This document shows, piece after piece, positions 33,931 through 45,260 of a stretch of DNA of 64,000 bases; within the stretch, counting starts at the first letter, position 1, and each line of letters opens with the position of its first letter. Both the position numbers and the translations under genes were made by a program. The notes beneath the pieces are model-generated. The model was given only the letters and a program-made list of their open reading frames with translations, made no database searches and was not told where the DNA came from. The stretch is from Achatina immaculata. Lineage: Eukaryota; Mollusca; Gastropoda; Stylommatophora; Achatinidae. The stretch lies in the NCBI GenBank assembly GCA_009760885.1, contig CM019717.1:46950866-47014865 (forward strand). The letters are read 5' to 3'.

Positions 33931-35639
33931 AAGATACAAGTGTATATTTATCTTCAACACTAACGATTATTTTGCTAATAAGTAATAATCATTATACTAC
34001 TTCTCTTTATATATTTGCACACATCAGGCAGGCAGACATTATCGAACCAGATCCAACTCTAGCACACTAAATATATAGTCATCCTCACTCTACATAAGTG
34101 TTTCAAGTCTGCAAAACAATCTGTATACTGAAACTGAAAGCTATTGGCTATACTATACAAAAGAAGGGTGTGAATTCATACACACTGTCTCTGGTTTGAT
34201 GTAACTACTCACAAACAAGTTTTCAGATTATGTACAAATGTATCTAGTCTTAAACAGAAACTACAGACAAAATGCATAAACTCAGGTTTGTCTTCTATAC
34301 AGATGCATCCACTCATAGCTAGAAAACAGAGACAAGATGTATGTGGTTCTGTCTTCTCCTATCACAATAATATGAATCCAGTATTCACTCTGGAGCTTAG
34401 ATTGCAGTAAATTAAGCTATTTGTTGTTACCGTTGTCCAGTATACACTAGATTAATGTAGGAGACCATGTATGTATGTCTGTGTCTGAAAACTTTGGTAG
34501 CTGTGGGAGACTGAATCTAAGCAATGGAATTTCAGTGTTATGACCTTGTTAGCCTTTTCTGGCCATCACAATTTTCAACCAGACAGGCACATGATGGTTT
34601 TGTGTTCAAAAATGCCATTTGGGGGGGAGGGGAATGCAAGACAGTTTAGTTTATTTTTGCGCTGTTCTCTCGTGGCCATACAGTTGCTTGTCCAAAGGAA
34701 GTCTATGGTAATTCTATTGTCATTTTCCTTGCTTTTTAAAAGTGCTTTGTCTATGACTTTTTCCCCCCAACGTCTCACCATACAATATTGTGTTCTGTGA
34801 CATTACTGTACATTAAGCAACTGTTTTTTTTTCTGTAAATGCAAGGTTTTGATAGCTGATGCACAGACACTATATCATATATGATGTGCACTAAAGCAGT
34901 TTTTAACTGAAAGAGACTATGAAGCAGACTTCCAAACAGGCTCCACATCATGAGTGTGCTGCCTCTTCCTGTCAACCAGGCTCTGATTTCACAAGAACGT
35001 GTTTCAGGAAGCAAAACATGAAAGTAAGATACAAGTCTTGATGATCTACAGTATCCCAGCTCATTTAACTGTTTAACATTCTATCATCCAGGCCACCAAA
35101 ATGACCTAGTTTGTCAACTTTTTATTTTATTTTTGTGGAAATGAGAAAGACGTAAAATAGAATAAAAGAATTTAAGAATACACAGGCCCACAAACTATAA
35201 GAAAATGTGAAATAACTGTTCACTCAATGACTTTGCAATGAAAAAAAAAAAACCAGATAAATTGAATGTTTTAAAAGTCCTTCCCCCCCCCCCCCCCCCC
35301 CCCTGCAGCTACAACTCTAGTACAAGGAATGGTTGGTAATGATGTTCAAAGATAGCACAGATACCAAAGTTTTTGAACCAGAGCTGGTTAAGGTCCTATG
35401 CTGACTCTCCAAGATGTGCCCAGATACAGCCTGCTGTGTCCATTCTGCCTAACTATCAGGACGCAGACCAAGATGTTTAAGCATGGAAAATCAGGCAAGC
35501 TACTCAAGATATCCATGATCTTAACCACGAGGTCTGCCATGCTGGAGGCTGCAAAGAACTAAAGTTTGTGGAGCTCCCAGAAAATCTTATATTAGTACAA
35601 AAATTTAGCAGCAATCAGCTCTGATAGTTCTCTAAGTAC
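33931..35639. other. Non-coding stretch
   Basis: No gene recognised. A 21-base C run lies at 35,283-35,303. The segment is AT-rich otherwise. Confidence 0.5.
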
Positions 35640-35855
35640 TGTAGCATTTGCATGCCGTAGGGGTGTGAAATGTTAGCGCCTTTACATTTCTAGGCCACTA
35701 CAGCTTTTGAGGTAGGGATGCCAGCACATGGCCTCGCTGCCTTTGTTTTTCCTATGGAAGCCCCAGGTACCCATCTTCTGATGCTGGGTTGACCCTGGCT
35801 CCGGTTGATCCAAAAAAATTCCGCCTGAGACCAAAATCAAACCTCAGGCATAAAT
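35640..35855 (-). mobile_element. tRNA-derived SINE, family II, partial
   Basis: The minus strand carries the family II body ('ggaaaaacaaaggcagcgag', 'cctagaaatgtaaaggc'). The A-box end is lost near 35,855. It lies just downstream of the host gene's 3' end. Confidence 0.65.
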
Positions 35856-35882
35856 AAATAAGCTTTATCTTTGTGAACATGG

Positions 35883-35888
35883 TTTATT
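35883..35888 (-). promoter_or_regulatory. Candidate polyadenylation signal AATAAA
   Basis: An AATAAA hexamer lies about 75 bases after the stop codon of the TROAP-like last exon on the same strand. Position and sequence fit a polyadenylation signal. Confidence 0.5.
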
Positions 35889-35963
35889 CTTAATTATAAA
35901 TATAGCAAATGTAATATTTCATCTCACATGACACTTAAACATATTTTAGTATTAATGTAAACA

Positions 35964-37309
35964 TTACTTTTGCTTTGCATATGCATTTACCATTTTGTTC
36001 TCACTGGTCTTCAGACATGAAGACAGTGTATGAGACCTCACAGAAGGATGGCAAAGAGAAGCTGACACTGGTTTGGCAGGTGTTTCCTGACCTTTGAGGT
36101 ACTCTTCCAAAACCTGATGTCCTGTTGTAGTAAGTGACCTTTTATCCATGTCGCCAACTTTGTAACTCTGAAACAAGGATGTAACAGATGGCGTGTGGCT
36201 GTTAGTTAAAACTCCTAATGGCTGTGGCACTGGAGTAATCGAAGACAAAACTCTTACAGGTGCTGGTGAAAGAGAAGAATATGTTGTAGCTAACTTCAAA
36301 GATAGTGTAGTGTTCTGTCGCTGCAGTGTTGTTGCCAAAGCATGCTGCCTTTCACAAAGTTGTGTATCCACCAGTGAATTTTTATAGATTTGATTAGATG
36401 ACAAATCTATTTTGCTGAGCTTGTCACTCAGCACCACTGATGACTGAAATGAAGGAACACCAGACCAGATATTACTTGCCTGGGATGTCTTACTTAAGTC
36501 ACTACACTTTCCTGAACAGTCTGATCCTTGTGGGACATGTGTGTAAGTATTACAATATCCTGAAGATTTCATCAAATCTTTATTGAGCACTTCACATTTT
36601 CCTGGAGTGCAGATGGTGTTCTGCTGAGGGATATTTGTCAAAAATGTCTTCCTGGACTGGGTGGGTGTACATAATGTTTTCTGGCATGTCGAGGTGCATT
36701 CAGGTGAGCTGGCCAAACTTGCAGCTCTTTCTTCATATAAATCAGGAGTTATTGGAGCAGAAAATGATGGGAAGTCTTGCATGAGCCCTGAAGAACTTAG
36801 AAAAGGGCTGCTGAAAACTGCGGATGGCAAAAACCTGGCACCTGTGAGTAAAATTCCTCGACTTTGGTCGACAGCATTTTGTATCAAATGGCCATCTGTA
36901 ATTGAATTAACGCCTGCTGGTGCTTTACTTACAGCAGCACCACGTTCTCCTTGCATCTGCTCAGAGCTGAACGAGCTAAAATTTTTAACCGTTTCTTCAT
37001 TTTCAAGTAAAGATGGAAGTAATGGTCTTCTTACAGCAGTAACTGAAGAACAAGATCTTTCATTAGAGATGGGCTCATTCTTATAAAATTTGGTATTATT
37101 CTTTCTGGATGTGGAAAATGTTGATGGAAGCCAATATGGTCCAGTGGAACAATTATTCTCTTTGAGCTTCCTCCATGTTCTTTGACTGGTGTCACTTTTT
37201 GGTGTGCAAGAAGAAACAGCTCTCACACTATTTCCAGGATCTAGCTTTTTAAGTCTTGGAGTGAATCCACCAAACAATGGCCTGCCTTGTGTCTTAAGAG
37301 TCTGGGAAA
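35964..37309 (-). CDS. Exon G: last coding exon of TROAP-like gene
   Basis: The acceptor is 'ttttaaacag' and the exon opens with TT completing a Val codon begun in exon F. It then reads SQTLKTQGRPLFGGFTPRLK and runs 447 codons to a stop at 35,964-35,966. The protein part is low in complexity and rich in Ser, Thr and Pro with scattered Cys. There is no predicted domain, membrane segment or coiled coil. It looks like a disordered, possibly phosphorylated tail; several SP/TP pairs are visible. Codon use is even and no stop interrupts it, in contrast to the transposon ORFs around it. Confidence 0.85.
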
Positions 37310-38212
37310 CTGTTTAAAAAAAAAAGACAGATATTACATAATATTATCACATATGTTTAACTATGTATCACAAAAATAAATATTTTGAGCCTGAAACAAT
37401 AAATGTGGAGAAGATGAAAAATTAATTAATCTATGTGCGCTCTGTCGTCATACTGATTACCAAGTGTACTTGAGTGATATAATCTCTAATTGATCTTAAC
37501 TCCTTATGTACATCTGTTCTCAGGTGACTTGTATTCACACTCACAGAAGAGAACTGTGTTGACAGTGACTATATACACTAGTGCAGTGTCTCCCCCCCCC
37601 ACCCCTTTTTCTGGCACTGGAAAGGGGGTGTGCATGTGTGGTGGTGGAAGAGAAAGGGTTAGTAAGGGGTGTGTGTGTGCAGAAGAAAATGGGGGGGGGG
37701 GGGTGTTTGAGGGGAAAACAAAGCAGCAGACAGAGGCAGTAAAACCTTCCTTCTTAGCACTTTTCAACCTGATATTGAGAAAGTTGTGTACCAACATGAA
37801 ACTCACCCATCACATTAAAAGAATGAGAAAATAATGCAGTAGGTGAGTTATAACTGTACTCCTACAGGTGAGTTATAAACGTACTCCTACAGGTGAGTTA
37901 TAAACGTACTCCTACAGGTGAGTTATAAATGTACTCCTTTATACTGTTAAATAAACTGGTTTGTCAGCTGAAGTTTTTAGTTGTGTGATGCACATTATAG
38001 TTTAAAAAATCACTGTACAAGTAATACTGGGGGGGGGGGGGGGGGCCCGCACGCATGCACAGCGCGCAGTGCCCCGCACAAAAGATGTGGCCTGGGAGAA
38101 AACCTTGAACAAGCCTGGGAAACACTGCACCAGTGCTACATCTACTGTGGCAATTCTCTGCATGTGTATGAACTATTGGTAGATATTTATTTTATGCGCA
38201 AAACAGGCACTT
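37310..38212. other. Intron sequence with simple repeats
   Basis: It contains C and G homopolymers (near 37,592, 37,691 and a 17-base G run at 38,029-38,045). A 25-bp tandem repeat (about 4 units, 37,852-37,945) has the unit 'acaggtgagttataaacgta' plus 'ctcct'. No exon seen. Confidence 0.6.
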
Positions 38213-38425
38213 GGTGTCACCATCATCATTAGGTACTGCGCTGACCGGCACTGGCTGTTTAGCACCAGCTTCCTCATGCAGTTCAACTGGTGATCTCATC
38301 TCACACCATCTCGTCACACTAGCCAGTATTATTTCTCTTGGCCTTCCCCTGGCTCTTCTTCCCTCTGTTTTTCCTGTTGTTATAATATTTTCAATGCCCC
38401 TTCTTGGTAAGACAGAAAAAATTTT
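38213..38425 (-). pseudogene. LINE 3' end (family V)
   Basis: It has a (CAT)-like tail at the left edge and a decayed C-terminal reading on the minus strand. It shares 'attatttctcttggccttcc' with related pieces at 22,030. Confidence 0.6.
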
Positions 38426-39061
38426 TTACTGAAATTGCCACTGAGGTACAGAGAGGAGATAGTGTTAAGTGTTTCTATTCTTCTTGACCTGTCAGCACAC
38501 TAGATGGTAATGTGACAACTATGGCTGCCTTTCACTCCCATGTCCCAGAGTAGGCAAATATGCTCGCTACAACTGGATGACTAGCTCTCTAGTTAGTCAT
38601 ACCATCAACCTTCATCATGAGAGATGAGTACACTGACTTCTGTGCTATTAATCTCTATCCCCGAGACAACTCGTCAAACAGTACGTGTTCAGTTCAGCCC
38701 GTAATCTAGCACACGGTGAGATCTTAATTTAAGACGAGCGCTGCAACATGCAGCGGGGTCATTCAAGGGAAACAAACTAGTGTTTAGCGTGTCACCGCAT
38801 ATCATGGATTATGTCTCTTGGCCTCTTTTCCTTGGCGGCGCGCATTTCTTTTAGATGTTTTAACTCCTCGGTAAGTGAGTTTGAAGGCGTCCCGAGTATT
38901 TATAGCTAGAAGAACAGCTACGGTGCAGCTGTGCGTTAAGTCCAGAGAGGACTGGGTTTAACCTAACAGAACCACCAAAGAATTTGAGTACTGAAGATTG
39001 TGATTCTCTAACACCATTTTTATCTTTTGTTTCCTGGTTCTTCCATGCAGATGATGATTTT
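38426..39061. other. Intron sequence
   Basis: No exon or element recognised. Confidence 0.5.
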
Positions 39062-39496
39062 ACTTTATGTGTGACACTTTGTAGATCCCTTATATAAATC
39101 CAACACTTCGTTAGATCCCTTCTATAAATCCAACAAACAGCCATCAGCTCATTCTTTGGCTTGACATTCACTTTCTACTCTGAATTTTCCAAGAATAAAC
39201 TAGCAATATTTTTATTTTAATTAATTAATTTTTTCATGTTATTATTCTTTTTTTAAATGTAAAAAAAATTAATTGATTAAAAGTTATTTTTATCAATGGT
39301 TACTAAATAAAGTTACTTTTATCTATTTAAATCCTGTTTATAGTTTGATAAGGAAGCAGAATAGGTATATTTTATCTTGACAGTGAAACATTTTAGATAT
39401 GGGGAACAGTAGTGAGAGAATAACTAGGAACAGAACCTAATGAACAGCATTCCAGCCATGAGAGGACAATGCACTACTCACTTAGCCATAGAAAAA

Positions 39497-39672
39497 AAGG
39501 GCAAAATCCTCATCTGCATGCCATTATTGAGGATACAGTGTTAGGCCCTTATTAAGCGTGATGTGGTCATTATCATGCCTGACCGCATTTACCTTCCCAG
39601 ATTTCTCTGGTACCCATTTTTAAAGGCTGAGTAGACTCCTGGGCTTTTTTGTGTGTACCAGAAAAAATCCCA
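39497..39672 (-). mobile_element. tRNA-derived SINE, family I, truncated
   Basis: It has the body blocks 'gatgtggtcattatcatgcc' and 'agatttctctggtaccca' on the complementary strand but has lost the A- and B-box head. It is duplicated at 42,143. Confidence 0.65.
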
Positions 39673-39845
39673 TCAGCCACAAAACATCTCTAAACTAAGA
39701 TACTCCAGCTACCTAGCAATCCTTGCACGTCTGACACCTAGAACAGAATGCCTCACTGCTTCCCACTAAACTGTAAAACATATAGTTTGAGAGCTTATTA
39801 AATAAATATAACTTCAGAATTATAAAGTGATGCAATCAACATTAC

Positions 39846-39960
39846 CAGCTTTCATCTTCTCTCTGAATAGCCGCACATTTTCCTTGTGCTCCTCAAGTGA
39901 CTGTAACAATGAATTCCTCTCTTTCTTTGGCCTTTTATAAGAAGGCATGAACTCACTGGA
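39846..39960 (-). CDS. Exon F, downstream copy (TROAP-like gene)
   Basis: The acceptor is a T-run followed by 'gctgtccag' and the donor is 'gctg|gtaatg'. The exon starts in phase 0 (SSEFMPSYKRPKKERN) and ends with one base of a Val codon completed in exon G. It encodes a short charged, probably helical segment (QSLEEHKENVRLFREKMKA). Length is 115 bp, not a multiple of three. An identical exon lies at 42,490-42,604; splicing both in would break the frame. Confidence 0.75.
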
Positions 39961-40112
39961 CTGGACAGCAAAAAAAAAAAACAACATGAAATACTTAGTA
40001 AAAGGAACAAAAAAAGCAGCAAATCTGAAATAACAAGTGTTCGAGGTGATGCTCAAAAACTGTATGTTCTCACAGAATAACAGTCATGTAGGATATGTAT
40101 TTTCTATGTCCC

Positions 40113-40385
40113 ATAACATTTGCATGCCATTGGTGAATGAAGTGTTAGTGTTAATGCCTTCACATTTCTAGGCCACTGCAGCATTTGAGGTAGATGTCAG
40201 CACCTGTCCTCACTGTCTTTGTTTTCCTAGTGAAAATCCCAGATACCCACATTTTTTTCAGGCTGAGTTAATCCCTGTGCCAGTCAGTCCGTAAAAATAT
40301 TCCGCTCCACCTGAGTGTGAAGTCAAACCTGGGACCATTTGATGGCCAGGTGATTGCACTAACCACTAAACTACCACAACACTTG
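40113..40385 (-). mobile_element. tRNA-derived SINE, family II, full-length copy
   Basis: The minus strand starts 'gtgttgtggtagtttagtgg' with A-box-like 'tagtttagtggttagtgc' and B-box-like 'ggtttgacttc'. The body ends near 'catgcaaatgttatggg'. It is duplicated at 42,757. Confidence 0.75.
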
Positions 40386-40649
40386 GATACTGACTTGTCT
40401 ATCTCCCTGTAACTGCGGGCTGGTGTTCTTTGATGCCGATGCTGTGAATGTGTTGAGTCACAACAGCTTTCCTTGCAGTCTAGAGTGAATCTAAGAAGCG
40501 GGTTTTTCAACATGTTGTGGAACAAGCTCATTTTACCATGTTGGCTAGGCTTTGATGCCACAAAAAGTGTCCTGCTGAAAGCACAGTATCGGAAGTAGAT
40601 TTAAATCATGCCTGACTTTGGTATGCTGACAATGACCATGTCCTATTCC

Positions 40650-41086
40650 AAGGCTTACAGCGATTTCAGATACTGTGACACGTCTGTCTTCTTTAATGAT
40701 GTCGTCAACCCTTTCCACATTGCGTTCAGTGGATGCAGTTCAAGGGTGACCTCTGCGAGGCAAATCTTGGATGCTCGTTTCCATCTTTTAAATGTTTCAC
40801 CCTCCTCCTAACACTGCTAACACCCATCTGCATAAGCAAGTTGAAGTCTGGTGAATTTCAGCAGTGAGGATTTCCTCTTTAATGATGAACTCAATAACAG
40901 CACGTTGACGAAACGAAACTTCTGCACCCACCATTTTGTTTATGCTCCGTGTGGTCATGTACACATGGTGACCTCTACATGAAGAGCAAAGGCTGCAGAT
41001 ACAGTGATACATTTATATTTTCTCTATCTATAAATTCTGATTTTAAAAAGTTTTGCTCACGACTTTCAGTACGACTCTCATACTTC
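40650..41086 (-). pseudogene. Mariner transposon 5' part (transposase N-terminus)
   Basis: The 5' terminal repeat lies at about 41,005-41,085 (minus strand 'tgagagtcgtactgaaag', after a TA). The start of a mariner transposase follows: MVGAEVSFRQRAVIEFIIKE, the N-terminal helix-turn-helix region. Then come frameshifted remnants of the RRW and RVTVSEI segments. The catalytic domain is absent; the sequence ends near 40,650 against duplication unit 1. Confidence 0.8.
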
Positions 41087-41311
41087 ATGTGTGACACCTT
41101 GGTAGATCCCTTCTAAAGACTACAACCAGCCATCAGCTCATTCTTTGACATTCACTTTCTACACTGAATTTTCCAAGAATAAACTAGCAAAATTTTTATT
41201 TTAATTAATTAATTTTTTCATATTATTATTTTTTTTTTAATGTTAAAAAAAAAAAAATTAAAAGTTATTTCTGTCAATGGTTACTAAATAAAGTTACTTT
41301 TATCTATTTAA

Positions 41312-41971
41312 CTCTTTCCGTGCCTTTGGTCAATTTTCTGACATTTCCGGTTTCCCGATGCTTTCAATAAAACAACCGGTGTAACATTTAGATTGTACAT
41401 ATTTCGTCTGCAATTCCGGTGACACTTTTCACAATGGCGAAAGAGTGCCTAGTTACGAACGATGCCGAGCGAGAAAAAAGGAAGAGAAAGAACGAAATTT
41501 TTCAATTTTTGATGATGTAGATAGGGGTATGGACATGGCCTGTGACCACCCCACTGCTCTTCAATGTATCCCAAGTAGATCTAGACATATTAGACGATGG
41601 GAGAAGTAGTTAGAAAGTTATTTCAGACATTAATTTAGCGAGAATGCAACGTAGAATCACAATATGAGATCGACAAGTAGATCTACACATTTCAGATGGT
41701 AAGTAGTGCATATTTAGACCTAGCCGATGGTGAGCTGGGCACAATCAGTGTCTAAAAACATCACATTACTTCTTTTTTCCTAAAAAAACTCTGCATTTAT
41801 GAAATTTTCATACATTTAGTTATACTTTGAAGCATAATAAGTACACGGAAGTACATGTAAATACTGTTATCCATTTCATTTTACAACTATACCTCCTAAC
41901 ATATCAAGACCCATGCTTTTACTCTGGCACCTAACTGAATGTCCGCTTTTCTTACTGTGGCACGGGACGAG
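41312..41971. mobile_element. piggyBac-like MITE with TTAA duplication
   Basis: It is flanked by TTAA at 41,308-41,311 and 41,972-41,975. Its termini 'ctctttccgtgcc' and 'ggcacgggacgag' are inverted repeats (11 of 13 match). The paralogous site in duplication copy 1 (39,327-39,330) has a single TTAA and no insert, so the empty site is visible. It has no transposase ORF and is therefore non-autonomous. The TTAA target and terminal sequence fit the piggyBac superfamily. Confidence 0.88.
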
Positions 41972-42142
41972 TTAAATCATGTTTATAGTTTGATAAGGAA
42001 GCAGAATAAGTATATTTTATCTTGACAGTGAAACATTTTAGATATGGGGAACAGTAGAGCGAGAATAACTAGGAACAGAACCTAATGAACAGCATTCCAG
42101 CCACGAGAGGACAATGCACTACTCACTTAGCCATAGAAAAAA

Positions 42143-42318
42143 GGGCAAAATCCTCATCTGCATGCCATTATTGAGGATACAGTGTTAGGCCCTTATTAAG
42201 CGTGATGTGGTCATTATCATGCCTGACCGCATTTACCTTCCCAGATTTCTCTGGTACCCATTTTTAGAGGCTGAGTAGACTCCTGGGCTTTTTTGTGTGT
42301 ACCAGAAAAAATCCCATC
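42143..42318 (-). mobile_element. tRNA-derived SINE, family I, truncated (duplicate)
   Basis: Duplicate of 39,497-39,672. Confidence 0.65.
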
Positions 42319-42489
42319 AGCCACAAAACATCTCTAAACTAAGATACTCCAGCTACCTAGCAATCCTTGCATGTCTGACACCTAGAACAGAATGCCTCAC
42401 TGCTTCCCACTAAACTGTAAAACATATAGTTTGAGAGCTTATTAAATAAATATAACTTCAGAATTATAAAGTGATGCAATCAACATTAC

Positions 42490-42604
42490 CAGCTTTCATC
42501 TTCTCTCTGAATAGCCGCACATTTTCCTTGTGCTCCTCAAGTGACTGTAACAATGAATTCCTCTCTTTCTTTGGCCTTTTATAAGAAGGCATGAACTCAC
42601 TGGA
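42490..42604 (-). CDS. Exon F, upstream copy (TROAP-like gene)
   Basis: It is identical in coding sequence and splice borders to the exon at 39,846-39,960. It is the first copy reached after exon E. Phase 0 to 1 fits exon E before and exon G after. Which copy is used, or whether both exist in one chromosome, cannot be told here. Confidence 0.75.
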
Positions 42605-42756
42605 CTGGACAGCAAAAAAAAAAAACAACATGAAATACTTAGTAAAAGGAACAAAAAAAGCAGCAAATCTGAAATAACAAGTGTTCGAGGTGATGCTCAA
42701 AAACTGTATGTTCTCACAGAATAACAGTCATGTAGGATATGTATTTTCTATGTCCC

Positions 42757-43027
42757 ATAACATTTGCATGCCATTGGTGAATGAAGTGTTAGTGTTAATG
42801 CCTTCACATTTCTAGGCCACTGCAGCATTTGAGGTAGATGTCAGCACCTGTCCTCACTGTCTTTGTTTTCCTAGTGAAAATCCCAGATACCCACATTTTT
42901 TTCAGGCTGAGTTAATCCCTGTGCCAGTCAGTCCGTAAAAATATTCCGCTCCACCTGAATGTGAAGTCAAACCTGGGACCATTTGATGGCCAGGTGATTG
43001 CACTAACCACTAAACCACCACGGCACT
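42757..43027 (-). mobile_element. tRNA-derived SINE, family II (duplicate)
   Basis: Duplicate of 40,113-40,385 with a few base differences. Confidence 0.75.
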
Positions 43028-43055
43028 TGGATATTGTCTTGTCTATCTCCCTGTA

Positions 43056-43420
43056 ACTGCGGGCTGGTGTTCTTTGACACCGATGCTGTGAAGGTGTTGA
43101 GTCATATCAACGTATCAGCTTGGGAGCGAAGTTATGGCAGTTATTTTTTTCAGTCCCAGAATGCAGCTAAAAAGCATGGGTGAGCAATGCTTCTTTAGCA
43201 GACTCCACCACCATGGTGATTCCTGCCCCGTTAGCCAGGCTATGCCTGTTACTGGGGGGTACCAATGGAGAGGTGAGACAGAGTCTTGGTCAGCTATGCT
43301 TCTCTAACCCCGAAGCTAGCATATTAGCTATGGGTTGCACATTGTCTTCACCCCTGGGACTTGGATACAATCAGGTGTCCAAAAGTTACATGTTTCAGTG
43401 TCCCTAGCAAAGGGACTAAG
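43056..43420 (+). mobile_element. SINE-like repeat, family III, longest copy
   Basis: It begins with 'aactgcgggctggtgttctt' and continues through 'ttctttagcagactccacca', 'ccgttagccaggctatgcc' and 'ccaatggagaggtgagaca'. No tRNA-type promoter boxes were recognised, so the class is uncertain. Related copies lie at 20,425, 24,060 and 30,893, and a short one at 40,399-40,470. Confidence 0.6.
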
Positions 43421-43936
43421 TAGTATCTTTCATTCTTGCTTTTTTTTTCTATGCCCATACAGTCAGTTATCGCTCTCTCTCGATAATCTGTACAGGTAAA
43501 CTAAAGCTGGCTAAGATCCTATTCTCCCACCTTCATAGTGTTTCTTGTAACAGGCTGATATTCTTCTTCAACCTGGCTAACAAAGTCTTGAATGTTGTGG
43601 TCCCCACAGTCATGGGAGTCTTTTCAACATGTTCCAACATGGTGTGGAACAAGCTTATTTTACCATGTTGGCTAGGCTTTGATGCCACAAAAAGTGTCCT
43701 GCTGAAAGCACATTATCGGAAGTAGATTTAAATCATGCCTGACTTTGGTATGCTGACAATGACCATAACTTGATGACAGCCTCACATCTGACATAAAAGT
43801 CTCTCTGCTTCAACACATTCTGTAAGTGAAATTCTTGTTTTTCCTTTGTTTCTTGCTACAGATTATTCAATTTAACAACTGACTCATATTTTTTCCTCTC
43901 AAACAATGCAATCTAACGTACATAATCAAATCATAC

Positions 43937-44034
43937 CTGGTCTACCATGTCAGAGCTTACTTTAGGAGCAGTTGCCCCACTTTCATCTTTCATGCTGCTG
44001 CCTGGTGTTTGTGGATTAAAACCCACACCTGCAC
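43937..44034 (-). CDS. Exon E (TROAP-like gene)
   Basis: The acceptor is 'tctcaactcag' and the donor 'gaccag|gtatga'. It completes a Ser codon from exon D and reads AGVGFNPQTPGSSMKDESG to SSDMVDQ, ending in phase 0. It encodes a Gly/Ser/Pro-rich linker. Confidence 0.75.
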
Positions 44035-44216
44035 CTGAGTTGAGAATGACAGTTGTTAAATTCTTGCAGGCAAAACATTCTAAGCACAAACAGATACTTT
44101 AACTACAAAACTCTAGTCACTTCTCTAGTCTTAATCTTAAAAGATTGCATTCTTAATCTTAAAATGGCTAAATCAATATTTGCTCAGTTCCACAGGCTGA
44201 AGGTAGTAGGTTCTAT

Positions 44217-44815
44217 TCTACGAGAGTCATGCCGAAAGTCATGAGCAAAAAATTTTTTAAAAATCAGAATTTATATATAGAGAAAATATAAATGTATCAC
44301 CTTAACCTGCATCGTTTTCTTCACTTTTCAACATAATCTCCATTTCTCTGCATACATTTTTCCAATTGCTCTGCAAGTTTGAAAATATCCTCCCTGTAGA
44401 ATTCTGTTCCAGCTGACCAACAGCACAGATGCACTGCTTCTGGACATTCTCTCCTGTGGGACCCAGCGGGCACAAACTTTTCTATAGCCTAGGGTTTCAA
44501 TCATTTTCTGTACTGCATTGTATCCTATTCCAAGATTTACAACAATTTCAGATACTGTGACACGTCTGTCTTCTTTAATGACGTTGTCAACCCTTTCCGC
44601 GTTGCGTTCTGTGAAGGTAGTTCGAGGGCTACCGCTGTGAGGCATTTCTTTGATGTTTGTGTTTCCATCTTTGCTATGTTTCGCCCACCTCCTAACACTG
44701 CTAGCACCCATACACACATCTCCATAAGCAAGCTGAAGTCTTTGGTGAATTTCAGTAGTGGGATTTCCTCTTTAATGAGGAACTCAATAACATATATATA
44801 ATATACATAAATACT
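44217..44815 (-). pseudogene. Mariner transposon with internal deletion
   Basis: The left edge has the terminal repeat 'cgagagtcatgccgaaagtc' after TA. On the minus strand it encodes VIEFLIKEEIP, GASSVRRWAKHSKDGNTNIK, RRVTVSEIVVNLGIGYNAVQ and YRKVCARWVPQE, the two helix-turn-helix parts and linker of a mariner transposase. It then jumps to a short C-terminal end (frameshifted KMYAEKWR). The DDD catalytic domain is deleted. The 5' terminal repeat is lost near 44,815. Confidence 0.88.
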
Positions 44816-44837
44816 CTGTCTTTTCCAATCCCCGGGT

Positions 44838-45260
44838 TTACGACTTTTCACTCTTTTTCCCTTGTGCCAGATAATGAAACGTACAGGTCCTCTTCAGCTG
44901 TTCTACATCTCCATACAGAATGTTGGTGATTGAGGAGTTTGGTGGTATCAGGTTCCTCTGAAGGTCCTCCAATGCACTGCAGCCCAGCGGATAGTGTTTA
45001 ACAGTTTCTTCTTCTTGTCTGTTGCCGTGCATGCAGTATGGTGTGTGGTCAGTGGTCACTCTGTGTAAATGCTTACTGAGGGTGATGTGTTCTGTTCTCA
45101 ACCCGAAAATTGTGCACTGGTCTCTCTGACATAAAATGTTGATGTGGTTTCTGGGGTTAGGCTTTGGCAGGTGTGTATATAGGGATCTTCCAGTTGGATT
45201 ACTGGCCCAGCTGTCCATCCACTGCTGCTTGTAGTCTTATCTTCTTTAGTGGTTTCACTA
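44838..45260 (-). pseudogene. C-terminal region of a related RNase H-type LINE
   Basis: The minus-strand reading is SWASNPTGRSLYTHLPKP, RDQCTIFGLRTEHITLSKHL, PYCMHGNRQEEETVKH and TCTFHYLAQGKK. This is the Cys/His-containing C-terminus that follows RNase H in some LINEs. It differs from the equivalent part of RNH-LINE itself, so a second, related element is fused to the 3' side of RNH-LINE copy 2. Confidence 0.72.

Larger units (their letters stand above)
39062..40640. repeat. Intragenic tandem duplication 1, copy 1 (contains exon F)
   Basis: This segment is nearly identical to 41,089-43,765 once the insertions specific to each copy are removed. It holds a partial family I SINE, exon F, a family II SINE and a family III SINE piece. 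Copy 1 lacks the MITE found in copy 2 and ends against a mariner relic. The high identity in intronic sequence points to a recent duplication or to two haplotypes assembled in tandem. Confidence 0.9.
41089..43765. repeat. Intragenic tandem duplication 1, copy 2 (contains exon F)
   Basis: This copy corresponds to 39,062-40,640 but carries extra DNA: a 660-bp MITE at 41,312-41,971 and a longer family III SINE region at 43,100-43,600. Elsewhere the two copies differ by only scattered bases. Confidence 0.9.

Noticed and set aside
43570..43640. Possible minus-strand exon (reading GDHNIQDFVSQVEEEYQP)
   Set aside because: Donor-like end but no proper acceptor, next to SINE family III sequence and not needed to join exons E and F.
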